A stretch of DNA of 64,000 nucleotides from Caenorhabditis remanei (lineage: Eukaryota > Nematoda > Chromadorea > Rhabditida > Rhabditidae): the NCBI RefSeq assembly GCF_010183535.1, contig NC_071331.1, positions 1,550,001 to 1,614,000 of the forward strand, given 5' to 3'. The notes under the pieces were generated by a model. That model had not been told where the DNA came from and made no database searches. It saw only the letters and a list, made by a program, of their open reading frames with translations. The translations under genes and the position numbers were made by a program. Shown here piece after piece: positions 10,001 to 19,963 of the stretch (its first letter is position 1; each line of letters starts with the position of its first letter).

Positions 10001-12658
10001 GAAGCACTAGCTATGATGTTCGCTTTGAGAAGATTTCGCACCATCATCTATGGCTCACAAGTAATTGTGTTTACAGACCACAAACCATTGATATCACTCA
10101 TGCGTGGTTCTAGGTTGGCAGACAGGTTAATGAGATGGTCGATAGAGTTGATTGAGTTTAACCCAAAGATTGTATATGTCAAAGGAAAAGCCAATGTGGT
10201 AGCTGATGCGCTGAGTAGGGGAGGATGCCCACTGATTGATCCAGATGACATGGAAACAGGAGATATGCCAAATATCATTGGGGAAGTGAAAATGATAAAA
10301 GCAGGGAATAAGTTCGACACTAGTGAATGGCTGGAAAAGTTGAGAAAGGAAGATGGATGGAACGAGGTTATAGGGAGGCTAGAAAATGGAGAGAAAACAG
10401 GGTCCGTGAAAATCCCTGGAATAAAGAAAGGGATATGGCTTGACAACTATATGATTATAGGTAAATCACTGAGAAACACAGAAGATGAAAACTGTAGTCG
10501 GTTAGTTGTTCCTGAAGAAATCATTCCATCATTAATCAAGGAGGCTCATGAAGGAGAATTAGCTGGGCATTTTGGTACAGAGAAAATGCTTCGCCAATTG
10601 AATAAAAAGTTCTTCTGGTTACGAATGAGAGCTAGAGTGGAAAATCACGTGAAAAGTTGTCAAAAGTGCCTTTACACAAATGACTATACAAAAATGGTGG
10701 CTCCTTTGAATCCATACAAAACAGAGTATCCATTGCAGATTGTAGCGTGTGACCTTATTGATGTTGGGCTATCTACCCAAGGGAATAGATACATTCTATC
10801 AATCATAGACTTATTCACTAAATACGGAATCGGGGTTCCTATTCCGGACAAGAAAGGTGTAACAGTGTTGAAGGCTTTCATTGAGAGATGGGCCATTGGA
10901 GAAGGAAGAGTTCCGGAAGTATTATTAACTGATCAAGGGAAGGAGTTCTGTAACGAACATTTTCAAAAGTTCGCAGAACTAGTGAAGATGAAACATATCA
11001 CCACTAAAGGCTATAACAGTAGAGCAAATGGATGTGTAGAAAGATTCAATAAAACACTAATGCATACAATAAAGAAGCAGAATGCGGTAGCTGCAGAATG
11101 GGACGACCAAGTTCCATTTGCAGTATATGCATACAACTCAGTTGTCCACAAAACTACGGGAGATTCACCCATGTTTTTAATGTATGGCAGAGACGCGAAA
11201 GGCGGACTTGAAAAAATCGGGGATGACGCCTGCGGTGTGTCTTATGTGGACATGGATGAATACAAGAACTTGTTAGTGCAAGAATTAAATAAAGCATACA
11301 CTTTTGTTAAGGAGCATGCTCTGCAGGAACAGCAAGAGCATAAAGTGTTATTTGACGCAAAACATCGCATTTCCCAGAAATCGTATCCACAACCCGGAGC
11401 AAGAGTACTTGTGGAAATTCCATCTGAGAAGATGGGAGCTCGTTACCCAAAACTGACAAACAAATGGAGAGGTCCATATAGAGTAATCTCATGTTCTGAA
11501 AACTCAGCAATGCTTGTTCCAGTTGCTGGAGGTAATCGGGAATTACTGAAAGTTCCATTTGAGAATCTGCGTAATATTCCTCCTCAAATGGATAACACTC
11601 CAGTTGAAACTAAAAAGGGACGCGCGCGGTTAAGAAATACAGCTGTAGAAGAAATTTCGGGGAAAATGGTTGAAGACAATAATCATGACTTATGTATTTT
11701 CAGTGAACTATTCTGGTGCCGATGCCAAAGACCGTGCGTCTTCTTCCTTCCAAACAACAAGGATCTGCGGTTCCACTCGCCCACACAATTTGCAAGAGCG
11801 TCTCAACTTCTGCAGAAACACAAGGACTTGAAAAAGGATGATATGATGATGCTCGTGCAAAAACGATTACCAATGTTCCCAGAATTACCAACAGAGGAGG
11901 CTTGGATGATTCTTGGGCAATGTCCCACTCTCAATATTTGGGTGAAGGATATTGTATTGTGGAGAGAAGCCTTTGAATTGCAGTATGCCATGACTCTGGA
12001 AAAGTGTCTAGGCTCCGAACTGCTGCAATCCATGTCAGCCATGGTGTTCTGCTTTCCCGGAGTCGAGTTGAAATCGGTCGCTTTGGCATTGAAACATGTG
12101 AAACTATTGAAAGATGAAGACACTGTAGCTGAACGAATCAGAAAGAATTTGGAGACTAAGGAAGTGAATGTGGCAGTATTCGTAATCCCTTTCTCCACAT
12201 CTGAACAGTCCAAGGATTCGTGGCAGGAATCGATTCATGCTGTACCCAAAGAGATCGATGTCATCGTCGTGTTTGGCCACGTCACTCAATTCGATCACGC
12301 CGAAGGAGAAATATTCACTCAACTGGTAAAAGAACTGTACAGATTGGAGGGAAAACTCACCGTGCTTGGTCCAGACTTCACGGTGAAGTTCAATTTGAAT
12401 AGGACGCTACTGAATGTATCAGACCGGTCCAAATGCTTAAAATACTGGGAAGTTGTGGAGCGCATTGTGAAAGAAGAAAAGATTATCTGGCCACATCTCA
12501 AACTAGAGACTTTGGAGTCAGTGGAAAATAATCAAACTGATGAAGCTACAGGAGCAAGTGGATCTGGATTTGGGCCCATTCGAGCTCACAATAGTCGAGG
12601 AAGCAGATCGGGATCATACGGATTGGGATCATATTCAAAATTTCGGCAAAACCGCTAA
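6656..12658 (+). CDS. pol: Retrotransposon Gag-Pol polyprotein
   Basis: 2000 codons. A capsid-like region follows residue 122. A Cys cluster CSECRLTGCHDPKC (about 382) precedes a CCHC zinc knuckle (C412, C415, H420, C425). Aspartic protease carries DSGA at 486. Reverse transcriptase includes YVDD at 919-922. RNase H has YTDAS with Asp1074. Integrase has an HHCC zinc region at about 1298-1340, then the triad D1366, D1426, E1462 (35 residues between the last two), then a GPY/F module with KWRGPYRV near 1605. No chromodomain is seen. After residue 1650 comes an unrecognised 350-residue extension with a Cys cluster near 1687 and a Gly/Ser-rich tail. Start 6656 is the first ATG of the frame; a stop at 6626-6628 lies just upstream in phase. 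All catalytic residues are present, so the copy looks intact. Confidence 0.93.
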   Translation: MENDTVAANNQSNSLTRYGEQRQSITEKNNNIVQTTGRHSMFATSTPQHGMHRQGETNGKVGESRENARFYNADTSEIIDTITRQESRDSGGNWNQRIVEQDAQRSMIVHDGHEMPNMNMQWRMTQALPDPPVFSAGKNSVNAETFERAFYMKYRFFDIEAQKSFLETRFLAGNALTVYKGLPESDKYSVSRILDAIKRRLSQSEPEESRRAKSKFQGLKLQKEQSIQSFCLQMDEIVRVGYKGVPEHQISSMKTTKLLDEMKEHSIFDVSLQILGSQLRKCPEMEQYELCREEATRFDEEWRSGKAKQNEKKMNRQQSNQNFSNQQSNYSNQNTSYSRNKQTVGNDETSQNWRERSQGKFVPTNNAGGNNVVNKSVGFSECSECRLTGCHDPKCSRAPGSSTPRKSNPVVCFRCNEQGHIAPNCPQKSAQQLNSQGDMAKVQTLDKKECLEMPEAEKSKQNKNSRTPVRIEQGRIGSAEVNFVIDSGACISVISENTWKEVVEKNGGKEWEKEAILKNPEKIDVYAANNTPMNLLYQVKVETSLHSRTRDLKFYVTDIDRDTVILGIDQFELLGIQMSFQKKPRDIRMVRQVKIPPGSEKIVEVSVEGTIRKDKSLCLITPMVSCLAPAIYQIRKSGKARVQMSNLGKKSIFLKKGELVASGEVEGFDVIEENEENLKLLEEFFERSKLLEQDTETINLIETNVNSRERWDILCEQLKKTCAKSEEEEDVWKVIKDYQHIFATDDTELGRTNVVECEIELTEGAQPVRQKARPIPLAIRGEIRKMIQKMLSQRVIRESKSPWASPVVLVKKKDGSVRMCIDYRKVNLLIKYNAHPLPNIETTLLSLAGKKVFTTFDLLAGYWQLPLKEESKEITAFAIGSELFEWNVLPFGLATSPAIFQAAMECVVGDLLGTCVFVYVDDLLIASENMKEHAIHVQTILERIEKSGMKLKASKCWIAREEVDYLGHMITPEGVKTEEAKVDKMKKFARPEDVKQLQSFLGLVGYYRNFIMSYSKIAYPLNFLTSKKNAWVWGTEQENAFVQLKSSVCSAPVLRQPDPETAISGARPYLIYTDASRQGVGAVLAQEANDGEQHPIAFASKSLTSAETRYHITDLEALAMMFALRRFRTIIYGSQVIVFTDHKPLISLMRGSRLADRLMRWSIELIEFNPKIVYVKGKANVVADALSRGGCPLIDPDDMETGDMPNIIGEVKMIKAGNKFDTSEWLEKLRKEDGWNEVIGRLENGEKTGSVKIPGIKKGIWLDNYMIIGKSLRNTEDENCSRLVVPEEIIPSLIKEAHEGELAGHFGTEKMLRQLNKKFFWLRMRARVENHVKSCQKCLYTNDYTKMVAPLNPYKTEYPLQIVACDLIDVGLSTQGNRYILSIIDLFTKYGIGVPIPDKKGVTVLKAFIERWAIGEGRVPEVLLTDQGKEFCNEHFQKFAELVKMKHITTKGYNSRANGCVERFNKTLMHTIKKQNAVAAEWDDQVPFAVYAYNSVVHKTTGDSPMFLMYGRDAKGGLEKIGDDACGVSYVDMDEYKNLLVQELNKAYTFVKEHALQEQQEHKVLFDAKHRISQKSYPQPGARVLVEIPSEKMGARYPKLTNKWRGPYRVISCSENSAMLVPVAGGNRELLKVPFENLRNIPPQMDNTPVETKKGRARLRNTAVEEISGKMVEDNNHDLCIFSELFWCRCQRPCVFFLPNNKDLRFHSPTQFARASQLLQKHKDLKKDDMMMLVQKRLPMFPELPTEEAWMILGQCPTLNIWVKDIVLWREAFELQYAMTLEKCLGSELLQSMSAMVFCFPGVELKSVALALKHVKLLKDEDTVAERIRKNLETKEVNVAVFVIPFSTSEQSKDSWQESIHAVPKEIDVIVVFGHVTQFDHAEGEIFTQLVKELYRLEGKLTVLGPDFTVKFNLNRTLLNVSDRSKCLKYWEVVERIVKEEKIIWPHLKLETLESVENNQTDEATGASGSGFGPIRAHNSRGSRSGSYGLGSYSKFRQNR

Positions 12659-12984
12659 TACGGATAGTTTTCTTGATAATTTTCCAAATTGTTATTCTTT
12701 TGTTATTCACCTTTATTGCCTTAATCATTATCCAATCATTTCATGTTATATCTGGTTCTTGTTTTATAATCTTAAATTCTATCCCCCCCCTTCCACCGAC
12801 GATTACCCCCTTGTCCTTACCTTTATCGAGAAGTCTTTAACTTCTTCTGTTGTTTTGCTAACTAGTTATCTTGTTTTTCATTTAAACCCAAAAAGCTCCA
12901 CCTTTTGTATCTCCTAGTATCTTCACGAGTGTTCCGTGTCATTCATTAAAGCCACGGGAGAAGGGACTCGAAAGGACCCGGAGA
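12659..12984 (+). other. Retrotransposon 3-prime noncoding region with polypurine stretch
   Basis: Follows the stop codon and leads to the 3-prime LTR. A purine-rich run GGGAGAAGGGA at about 12956-12966 and GGAGA touching the LTR are candidates for plus-strand priming. No additional frame such as env is recognised. Confidence 0.6.
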
Positions 12985-13459
12985 TGTCCGGTACGTACCG
13001 GTTTTTATCTCTAAAAAGTCCATAAAGTCATCTCAAGTTTCAGACTTGCCTTCATAACTCGCGGGCTCGATGCAGTTGCGCCCTAGCGCATTGTATCTAT
13101 TCTCCGGCGCGAACATGTCAAAGTGAAGAGAAAAAGAGATTTGTAATCATTCTTGAGCTTGGGGTCACCTAGAGTTAGGTGATTTTTACCCGTTTTGTCA
13201 AGTTTCACCCGTTTATAGTTTTTGGGTGGTTTTTGTCACCCCTTTTTTCTATTGTTTTAATTGTTTAGTAGGGATTAGGTTTTATTCATTTCCCAACCTT
13301 TTTTGTGTAGCAATTGTCTTGTTGGCAATTGCATAAATTGAGATCAATAAAATAGTAGTTGACTCGAAAACTTGTGTTTATTGATTTTCTTGTCTTTTCG
13401 CTCATTATCTGTTTACCAGAAGCTAGCGTGACACCGTTGTCACGTCTAACTTTCTGACT
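12985..13459 (+). repeat. 3-prime LTR
   Basis: Identical by eye to 4495-4969 over the full 475 bp. AATAAA at 13346-13351 would supply the polyadenylation signal. It is followed by AAAA, matching the base run before the 5-prime LTR. Confidence 0.93.
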
Positions 13460-13673
13460 AAAAGCCACTGAAAGGCTTGAGAACCACGTTTTTTCCCTAG
13501 TGACCTAGTCGAGACCTATTCTAACTAAAAAATAGACGGGCATCATTAAGAGAAAATTTCTGATCTTTTGGTCCAAATTTGAAGAAAATCGGTTCAGTAG
13601 GAAGGGCGGTAGGATCGGCGACAGACAAACAAACATACAGCCGTTTGCCGTTTGCGTTTGTTAATAGTAAAGA

Positions 13674-15508
13674 TGACAAAACAGTTTCAAGAACCCTATA
13701 AATCAAACCGATGTAATATTTCGTGTTCCTTTTGTCTTTTTATTCTTCTCAATTCCTTTTGTCGTGCCCATTGCTTTCTATCGGAAAACGAATGTTTTAG
13801 ACCATTATTCGAAAGAAAATATTCAAAACAGCAAGTTTCGATGACCTTTCTGTTTTTTTTTCATCATGACTCAGAAAAAAAAACAAATAGTTCAAGATCC
13901 TCGATAAAAACTTGGAGTCATTGAGACACCATTTAACTCTTGAGGCATTAGTAATTTTCCCTAAACTTGTTTATGATTCAAATCCAACATATCAAAATTT
14001 AGTTCTTGTTAAACAAACTTATTCGGTTGCAGAACTAATGTTTATTTTTTTATTCATTCATTTCAGTTCATAAAAAGGAATGTTCTTAAAATCCAGACGA
14101 CGCAGACTGCAAAAAACATATAGCAGATATAATAACGGTCAATAAACAAGTATACTGTGTAGAGTGATAATCTGATTTCTCATGAAAGTTACATGCTGGC
14201 GAATCATGTTAGACAGTGTGCATCATGAAAAATGACTGTTTTTCAATATACTCTTTTTGTCTACGTTTTTGAGATTACTAATAGCAGACAAATTGTTCAT
14301 ATGTTTATTAAAATCACTAAAAAAACTAATATATAAAAAGTAAAAAGAATATTTTCAGATGATTCGGAATCAGGAATAGATAATAAGCTGTGCACCAAAA
14401 TTCACTTCGTACCAAAATGGCTCGAAAATATACTGTTTTTCATCATTTATTAAAACAGAAAATACAAAAAGCTTCGGTTTTTCAGTTCTACGCAAAATAC
14501 AATGATCGGATAAATAACGACAAAACTAAAAACGTTCAGAAGCACTCTGTTCCTTGATTCTCCCCTCCGAAATTTTACGTCTTCTTTTCATAGTCTGTTT
14601 TGTGTTTTCAGATGCGTTTTTCTTCAGTATCCACTTGTTCGTTTCTTCCATTGTTACCATGTCAGAAAACAAAGATTTCAGCGAATTATTCAAAACAAAA
14701 CATCAAAAACCCTAGTTTTAATGTACTCGTTTTTTATTTCTGTTATAACGATGTATGTTATGCTCATTGTTCTCTTCTTCAAAATTTATTTTATGACGCA
14801 CAAAGCATTCTGATTCCCATAACCGCACTCAGTGATCTACTTGATCTGAACATGAAGTCATTGGGACACCATGTTCACTCGACTATAGGAAAATTTGTAA
14901 GTTGTTTTCTTCTTTCTGAATTTTTTGGTTGTGATTTGACCCCGACACATCAACGGCATGTTCTTGTTGAAGAAAAATTGCAGTTTCTAATTTATAATTT
15001 TGCCGTTGTAGCTATTTCTGTTTGGTTTTTTGTTCGTCAATGTATTGATTTAACATCCAAGTAAAACAAAATGTGGTTGAACTTTGACATCCGGATAGAC
15101 AGACACACAGCGCGAGATTTTCAAACTAAACAAAGGGTTTTATTTTGAGTGTCTAATGCTAGTTATCTAACTGTCAACAGTTATCCTTGTGCTGAATTAG
15201 TAATATTTTCACGGAGCATTTTGTTACCAAAATAATTTCGTTTTCTGATCCTTTGTTCCCATGGAGTATGTGTGTGGTTTCTGTTCTGTCGTGTTCTTGG
15301 GTTCTTTTTGATTCTAAGAAGAAGCAGATTCGGAAAATATAGATGTCATAGTTTTTTTTTCAGAATAGCGGTTTATTATTTTTCATACCCATCTCCTGGT
15401 ACCGTATCTTTTCCAGATTCACTCAATGCTCTACAAAATTTTCCTTGGTCAGCCATTTTTAGAGTTTGTTTCCTCATCTTGCTGTTATGTCAATAAATGA
15501 AATTTCAG
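13674..15508. other. Intergenic with decayed repeats, upstream of the SRT-like relic
   Basis: 13676-13890 is related to 3890-4090 on the other side of the nested transposons. The motif GTCATTGAGACACCAT at 13917 recurs as GTCATTGGGACACCAT near 14858, showing another diverged copy. Long open frames at 14600-15064 and 15272-15496 lack recognisable domains. The 5-prime exon of the receptor gene should lie here, but I cannot identify it. Confidence 0.5.
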
Positions 15509-16870
15509 TCCGGTTCTATACAACTGTACTGGAACAGAAATTCATGTGGATAGACATCTGGTGTTGGGTATACTGTATTTTTCCATGGGATTCATGGCGC
15601 AGGTAAGGGGGAACGCGTTTAAGGAGATTTAATAGCAAGGAATGAAATTGAGAAATAGGGTGTCGAAATTTTGACCATAAGTCTCAACCCTGACAGTAAG
15701 GTCCTGAAGCCACCTAGCTTAAGGTTAGTATTATAGATCAAGGGCAACAGTACTTAGCCATAAACTGAAAATCTAGACCGAAACTTTTGATACTATTAAC
15801 GTGAAACCGTACCACTTTCGCATTTCTTGTTCCAGGGCGTTTAGTCTCGTACAGTGTCTAAATTTCAAGCAAATTCATTGAGTTGAACATTTAAACACGA
15901 CTGATTCCCGTTCCACACATCCTGGGTAAACCCCTACCACTTCCCTTAGCAATCTCAAATCCCAACTTTCCTCATGTTTCAAATTTTCAGATTTTCTATC
16001 TCTTCGTTCTCAAAACGTTCTGGTTTCATGAACCATTCTGGGAACACGCGTGTTATCGGATCATGTTTTTCTTGGGTAGGTCTATCTTATTCACGGAATT
16101 CGTGGAAGTCTAGGTTTCATTTTTCCAAAGATGAGTTCTTGTCTTTCTGAAAATGAGTGAAAATAATGTTTTCATGTTTCAAAAAGTCAATAACCGAATA
16201 CGCAGAAAACAATTGTATTGGGTTCTGTGGATTTTTGTCATTTCACTATACTAACATTCCAGGAATCCCCGACATGCTCAGTTTGATAGTCTGCGCGGAG
16301 TTCGCTGGAATCTGGTCGATTCTCGGATTACACCCTTGTTACAATATGAAATTCGCTGTATTCTCCGGGTGTTTGGTGTTCGGGACGTGGCATATGAGTT
16401 GTTTTTATGTGTTGATACTGGCGTTCAACAGGAGTTGTGAGTTGGTGGTGCCAAAGTTTGGGTGAGTCGTATTGGGTCTGGTGCAACCAGACTATTTGGG
16501 GTCTGTAGGAGATTTGGATAGTTTTTTCTGACTGGAGTAACTTCCTCAGGATTAAAGATAGAAAACAGAAATGGTCTACTACTTAGCCCAGATATAAGTC
16601 AAGGGTACTTCTCAAAACACACTGAAATCGTTAAAAAACAAGTGAAAATATACTGTATCACTAAAGTGAAATTTAGTTTGCCTGTTTAATTGAAATTGCT
16701 CACACCATAGCTCCGTATCCAGCCGCCTTCTATTCTCTGGGAAGCCACTATCCATAATCCTCTGTCTTCCTATTTTCTACTTTATATATTTCGCATTCTT
16801 CACCAAACCCCTGATATATGACGTCACTGAGTCCACATTTCTTTTAAATCCTCTGACTAACATGGAATGA
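15509..16870 (+). pseudogene. SRT-type serpentine chemoreceptor, truncated
   Basis: Four exons join in phase: 15509-15602, 15991-16075, 16263-16461 and 16711-16870, each with AG acceptor and GT donor (GTAAGG, GTAGGT, GTGAGT). The reading has the start of the first helix after PVLYNCTG, then LGILYFSMGFMAQ, a block ending GTWHMSCFYVLILAFNRSCE, and KFGSVSSRLLFSGKPLS leading to a hydrophobic helix with FFTKP. This order fits the nematode SRT family (seven-helix chemosensory receptors of sensory neurons). The frame stops at 16868-16870 after about five helices; full-length receptors have seven. I find neither the remaining helices nor the N-terminal exon, and a 0.86-kb foldback lies 0.5 kb downstream. 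It is most likely a 3-prime-truncated pseudogene. Family assignment is from memory of SRT motifs. Confidence 0.6.
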
Positions 16871-17362
16871 CTCCCGACTGGCTCCACAAAATTTACGAAT
16901 TTATTGGCTTATTTGATAGATTCTACAGAAAAAATGACAAATCTAATAGCTTTTCCGGTGACTGGACCTAATTTTCGAGATTTTCAGATTTTTAGAAAAT
17001 CAGTTTTTTTTCAAAATTTTTTTTTCATCATTTTTTTTCTCAATGTTCTCCCATCTGGCGAAAAAAGCAAAAACAAGTAAAAAATAGAGAATTTCATAGA
17101 CTTTTCGATAGGCTATGGAAATTTTTTTGGTCATGTTCCTACTTTGACCAGACCCCCGAAAACTGAGAGTCAAAAAAAATATTTTTTCTGTGAAGTCGCT
17201 GGACTGTTTTAAAAAGCTTAAAAAAATAGAAGAACTCATGCAAACAAATTTTTCAAAAAAAAAATTTGGGGGTAATCGCGAAAAAAAAAGAAATAAATTT
17301 TGTTGAAAATTTCGGTTTTTCAAGATTTTGATGGTTATAGGAAACATGTCATTTCTTCTGTT
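16871..17362. other. Spacer after the receptor relic
   Basis: AT-rich with poly-T and poly-A runs. A short frame starting MTPDWLHKIYEF at 16867 overlaps the receptor stop in another phase and might be frameshifted receptor sequence, but the match is too weak to call. Confidence 0.4.
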
Positions 17363-18218
17363 TAACAAGGGAACCTTTTAAGTGGTACCTAATGCCATCA
17401 AAAACGACCTATACAGGGTGAAAGAGAATGTTTGAAAACCTATAAATCAACTTTCAAAAGTTGCTTACGTGACCTGTAAGTGTCTGAAATTGCCATCTGA
17501 AAATTGACCATTTTCACCATTGATTTGCTGCATTTCGTCCTCACGCCTCCTCCAAATCCTATCACGTTTGTAATAAACTGCGGCGGAACTTTAAAAACGT
17601 GTTCGAGTGGCGCAGGTGGTTAGTGTCTAGGTGGAGGAAAATTTTGGGCTGGTTCGACCCCTTCGCCGTTTTTTCTTTTTTTTTGTTTGATTTCTTTTTT
17701 TCAGTTTTTTTAATTGGTTTTTTGGAAGCTATCATAAAAGTTTGGCGGCACCTCCATCTGTCAACCGGCAGATCTCTCTTATAATCATCAATTGAAAGGG
17801 ATTCAAAAGGGAATCACGTTGATGGTAGTACAAAAAAGACTTATATGATAGCTTCCAAAAAATCAATTAAAAAAACTGAAAAAAAAAAATCAAACAAAAA
17901 AAAAGAAAAAAACGGCGAAGGGGTCGAACCAGCCCAAAATTTACCTCCACCTAGACACTAACCACCTGCGCCACTCGAACACGTTTTTAAAGTTCCGCCG
18001 CAGTTTATTACAAACGTGATAGGATTTGGAGGAGGCGAGAGGGCGAAATGCAGCAAATAAATGGTGAAAATGGTCAATTTTCAGATGGCAATTTCAGACA
18101 CTTACAGGTCACGTAAGCAACTTTTGAAAGTTGATTTATAGGTTTTCAAACATTCTCTTTCACCCTGTATAGGTCGTTTTTGATGGCATTAGGTACCACT
18201 TAAAAGGTTCCCTTGTTA
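17363..18218. mobile_element. 856-bp foldback element with a tRNA-like promoter in each arm
   Basis: Left arm from 17363 (TAACAAGGGAACCTTTTA) and right arm to 18218 are near-perfect inverted repeats of about 385 bp around a loop of about 90 bp near 17749-17837. Transcription would give a long hairpin RNA. No transposase frame is present, so it is non-autonomous. Confidence 0.88.
17608..17661 (+). promoter_or_regulatory. tRNA-like A and B boxes in the foldback arm
   Basis: TGGCGCAGGTGG (17608-17619) fits a Pol III A box and GGTTCGACCCC (17651-17661) fits a B box. They are 31 nt apart with a T run soon after. The flanks do not pair as an acceptor stem, so it is not an intact tRNA. A mirror copy lies in the right arm near 17930-17985. 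Confidence 0.5.
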
Positions 18219-19419
18219 GATGAAAAATTTGTTGGGAGGATATAAATAAGAGTAAAAGGAAAAATTGTTCTGTAGCGAGTTTTCTAGAAAATGATCTTTA
18301 TGAGAAACTAAACCACTGAAATATGGCAGTTTCATAAACGTTGTTCATAGAACAATTTCACTGTTATGACAATATATGATAGCTACGATCATGATTTCTT
18401 AATTGATAATACTACATTTAACGATACCAGTCACTGAATTAAATTTTCTGTTTGAAACGTGAATTCTTCCATGGATACTTGATTTTTGTTCTGAGAGCTA
18501 GAATCAATCCATCTGGACAACTTATATTTTCAAAAAAATCACTGTTTCCATACGATTTCAAATGTTTCGTATAAAATTCGGATGTACTTTTTTTTGCCTT
18601 GATACAATTTCAATTAAACAAATGCAAATTGGAAAATTTGACACTAGTAATATAACATGAAGTTCTCTATGACATTATTGGTCCCTTTTTGCACAGGTGA
18701 AAAATAAATCTTACTGTTTCATTTCTACCAGATTGTCAATAAGTTACACTTGCATTGCTGGTGCTATTGTATCCTTTCCCAAACTTTATTTTTTTCACAG
18801 TACATTCAAACTTCAATACAGCTCTAAATGTTGAAGAACTATTTCGAATTACTTTTAAAACCAATCTGAAACAGATTTAAAAAATATGTTAATCTATTTC
18901 ACCGTATCATAGCACAATGACATCAATCGGTTCATACTCAAACCGCATTTTCATAACAAACTACTAAAAATCATTTTTTATTTTATTTGAGTACACTAAT
19001 TCAGTTTTACGGTTCTTCATTCTTTTTTTTCAGTATTGCATCAGAAGAATAGATTGTTGGAAATAATTTTAGATTCAATTAAGTGCAAGAACGGGAAATT
19101 TTTTTTTAATATGAATGAATACACAACTTAAGTTGTAATCTATGAAGGATGTGGTCTGCTTGCAAAATTTTTTTCTTCAAAGTTTTCTATTTGTAAAATA
19201 GAAAATACGGGAAAGATTAATTCAAGCTTAATACCACTTCATCATCCAATGTCTCAATTCCGATTCTCTGTTGAATTATTTTGCGGATTCAAGAATTTGA
19301 TTCATTGTTGAGTAACTAAGTCCAGTAATTCAAGGTTCGTTGATGTCATAAAGAGGAAGAATAAAAAGAATTTCATTTCATTGAAAAAGTTAGTCGTGTG
19401 CTTTATCTTACACTATTTA
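18219..19419. repeat. Tandem unit A, 21U-motif-rich
   Basis: First of three related units of about 1.2 kb. The landmark GTAGCGAGTTTTCTAGAAA at 18272 recurs 1202 bp later in unit B and, diverged, in unit C. The block around 18540-18770, including ACACTAGTAATATAACATGA, is almost unchanged between units. Holds CTGTTTCA at 18714-18721 and a minus copy at 18867-18874. No exon is seen. Confidence 0.8.
18756..18776 (+). ncRNA. Predicted 21U-RNA
   Basis: CTGTTTCA at 18714 is followed 42 nt later by the T of CATT, matching YRNT where T is the 21U 5-prime base. Prediction only. Confidence 0.4.
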
Positions 19420-19963
19420 GATGAAGAATTTGTTGGGCGGATATAGATAAGAGTAGAAGGAAAAAATTGTTCTGTAGCGAGTTTTCTAGAAAATCATCTT
19501 TATGAGAAACTAAACCACTGAAATGTGACAGTTCTTTATATACGGTGTTCATAGAACAATTTCACTGTTTTGACAATATATGATAGCTACGATCATGATT
19601 ACTCAATTGATAAGTCTACAATTGACAAAGTTGCCTGTCACTGAATTAAATTTTCTGTTTGAAAAGTGAATTCTCCCATGGATACTTGATTTTTGTTCTG
19701 AAGAACTAGGATCAATCCATCTGGGCAACTTATATTTTCAAAAAAATTACTGTTGCCATACGATTTCAAATGTTTCGTATAAAATTCGGATGTACTTTTT
19801 TTTGCCTTGATACAATTTCAATTAAACAAATGCAAATTGGAAAATTTGACACTAGTAATATAACATGAAGTTCTCTATGACATTATTGGTCCCTTTTTGC
19901 ACAGGTGAAAAATAAATCTTACTGTTTCATTTCTACCAGATTGTCAATAAGTTACACTTGCAT

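Larger units (their letters stand above)
4495..13459 (+). mobile_element. Complete Cer1-like Ty3/gypsy LTR retrotransposon
   Basis: An 8,965-bp element bounded by 475-bp direct LTRs that look identical base for base, with AAAA on both sides as a probable 4-bp target-site duplication. Order: LTR, tRNA primer site, structured leader, Gag-type coiled-coil frame, then a 2000-codon frame carrying capsid, zinc knuckle, protease, reverse transcriptase, RNase H and integrase, then a 3-prime purine-rich stretch and LTR. The domain order (integrase after RNase H) and the GPY/F module place it in Ty3/gypsy. Size and layout resemble C. elegans Cer1. Identical LTRs and uninterrupted frames indicate a recent, possibly competent insertion. 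The LTR ends in ACT rather than the usual CA, which is unusual. Confidence 0.93.
4339..13673 (-). mobile_element. Short non-autonomous Helitron, split by an LTR retrotransposon
   Basis: On the minus strand the element begins at 13673 with TCTTTACTATTAACAAACGC, preceded by host A. It ends at 4339 with CTGG followed by host T. Ten to thirteen bases before that end lies a 6-bp hairpin, GCAGCC-GTTA-GGCTGC (4352-4367). A TC start, a CTRR end with an upstream hairpin, and insertion between A and T are the Helitron signature. Without the retrotransposon (4495-13459 plus one 4-bp duplication) the Helitron is only about 366 bp and encodes nothing, so it would need Rep/helicase supplied in trans. Its 5-prime 100-150 bp are shared with 44987 onward. 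The terminus calls are inference from sequence. Confidence 0.7.

Noticed and set aside
12659..12984. An env-like third frame in the large LTR element
   Set aside because: The region has only short low-complexity frames and no signal peptide or membrane segment.
14600..15064. A 154-residue plus-strand frame as a gene
   Set aside because: No domain, no exon-like splice signals, and it overlaps a decayed dispersed repeat.
17608..17661. A functional tRNA gene
   Set aside because: A and B boxes are good, but acceptor and T stems do not pair; kept only as a promoter-like sequence.
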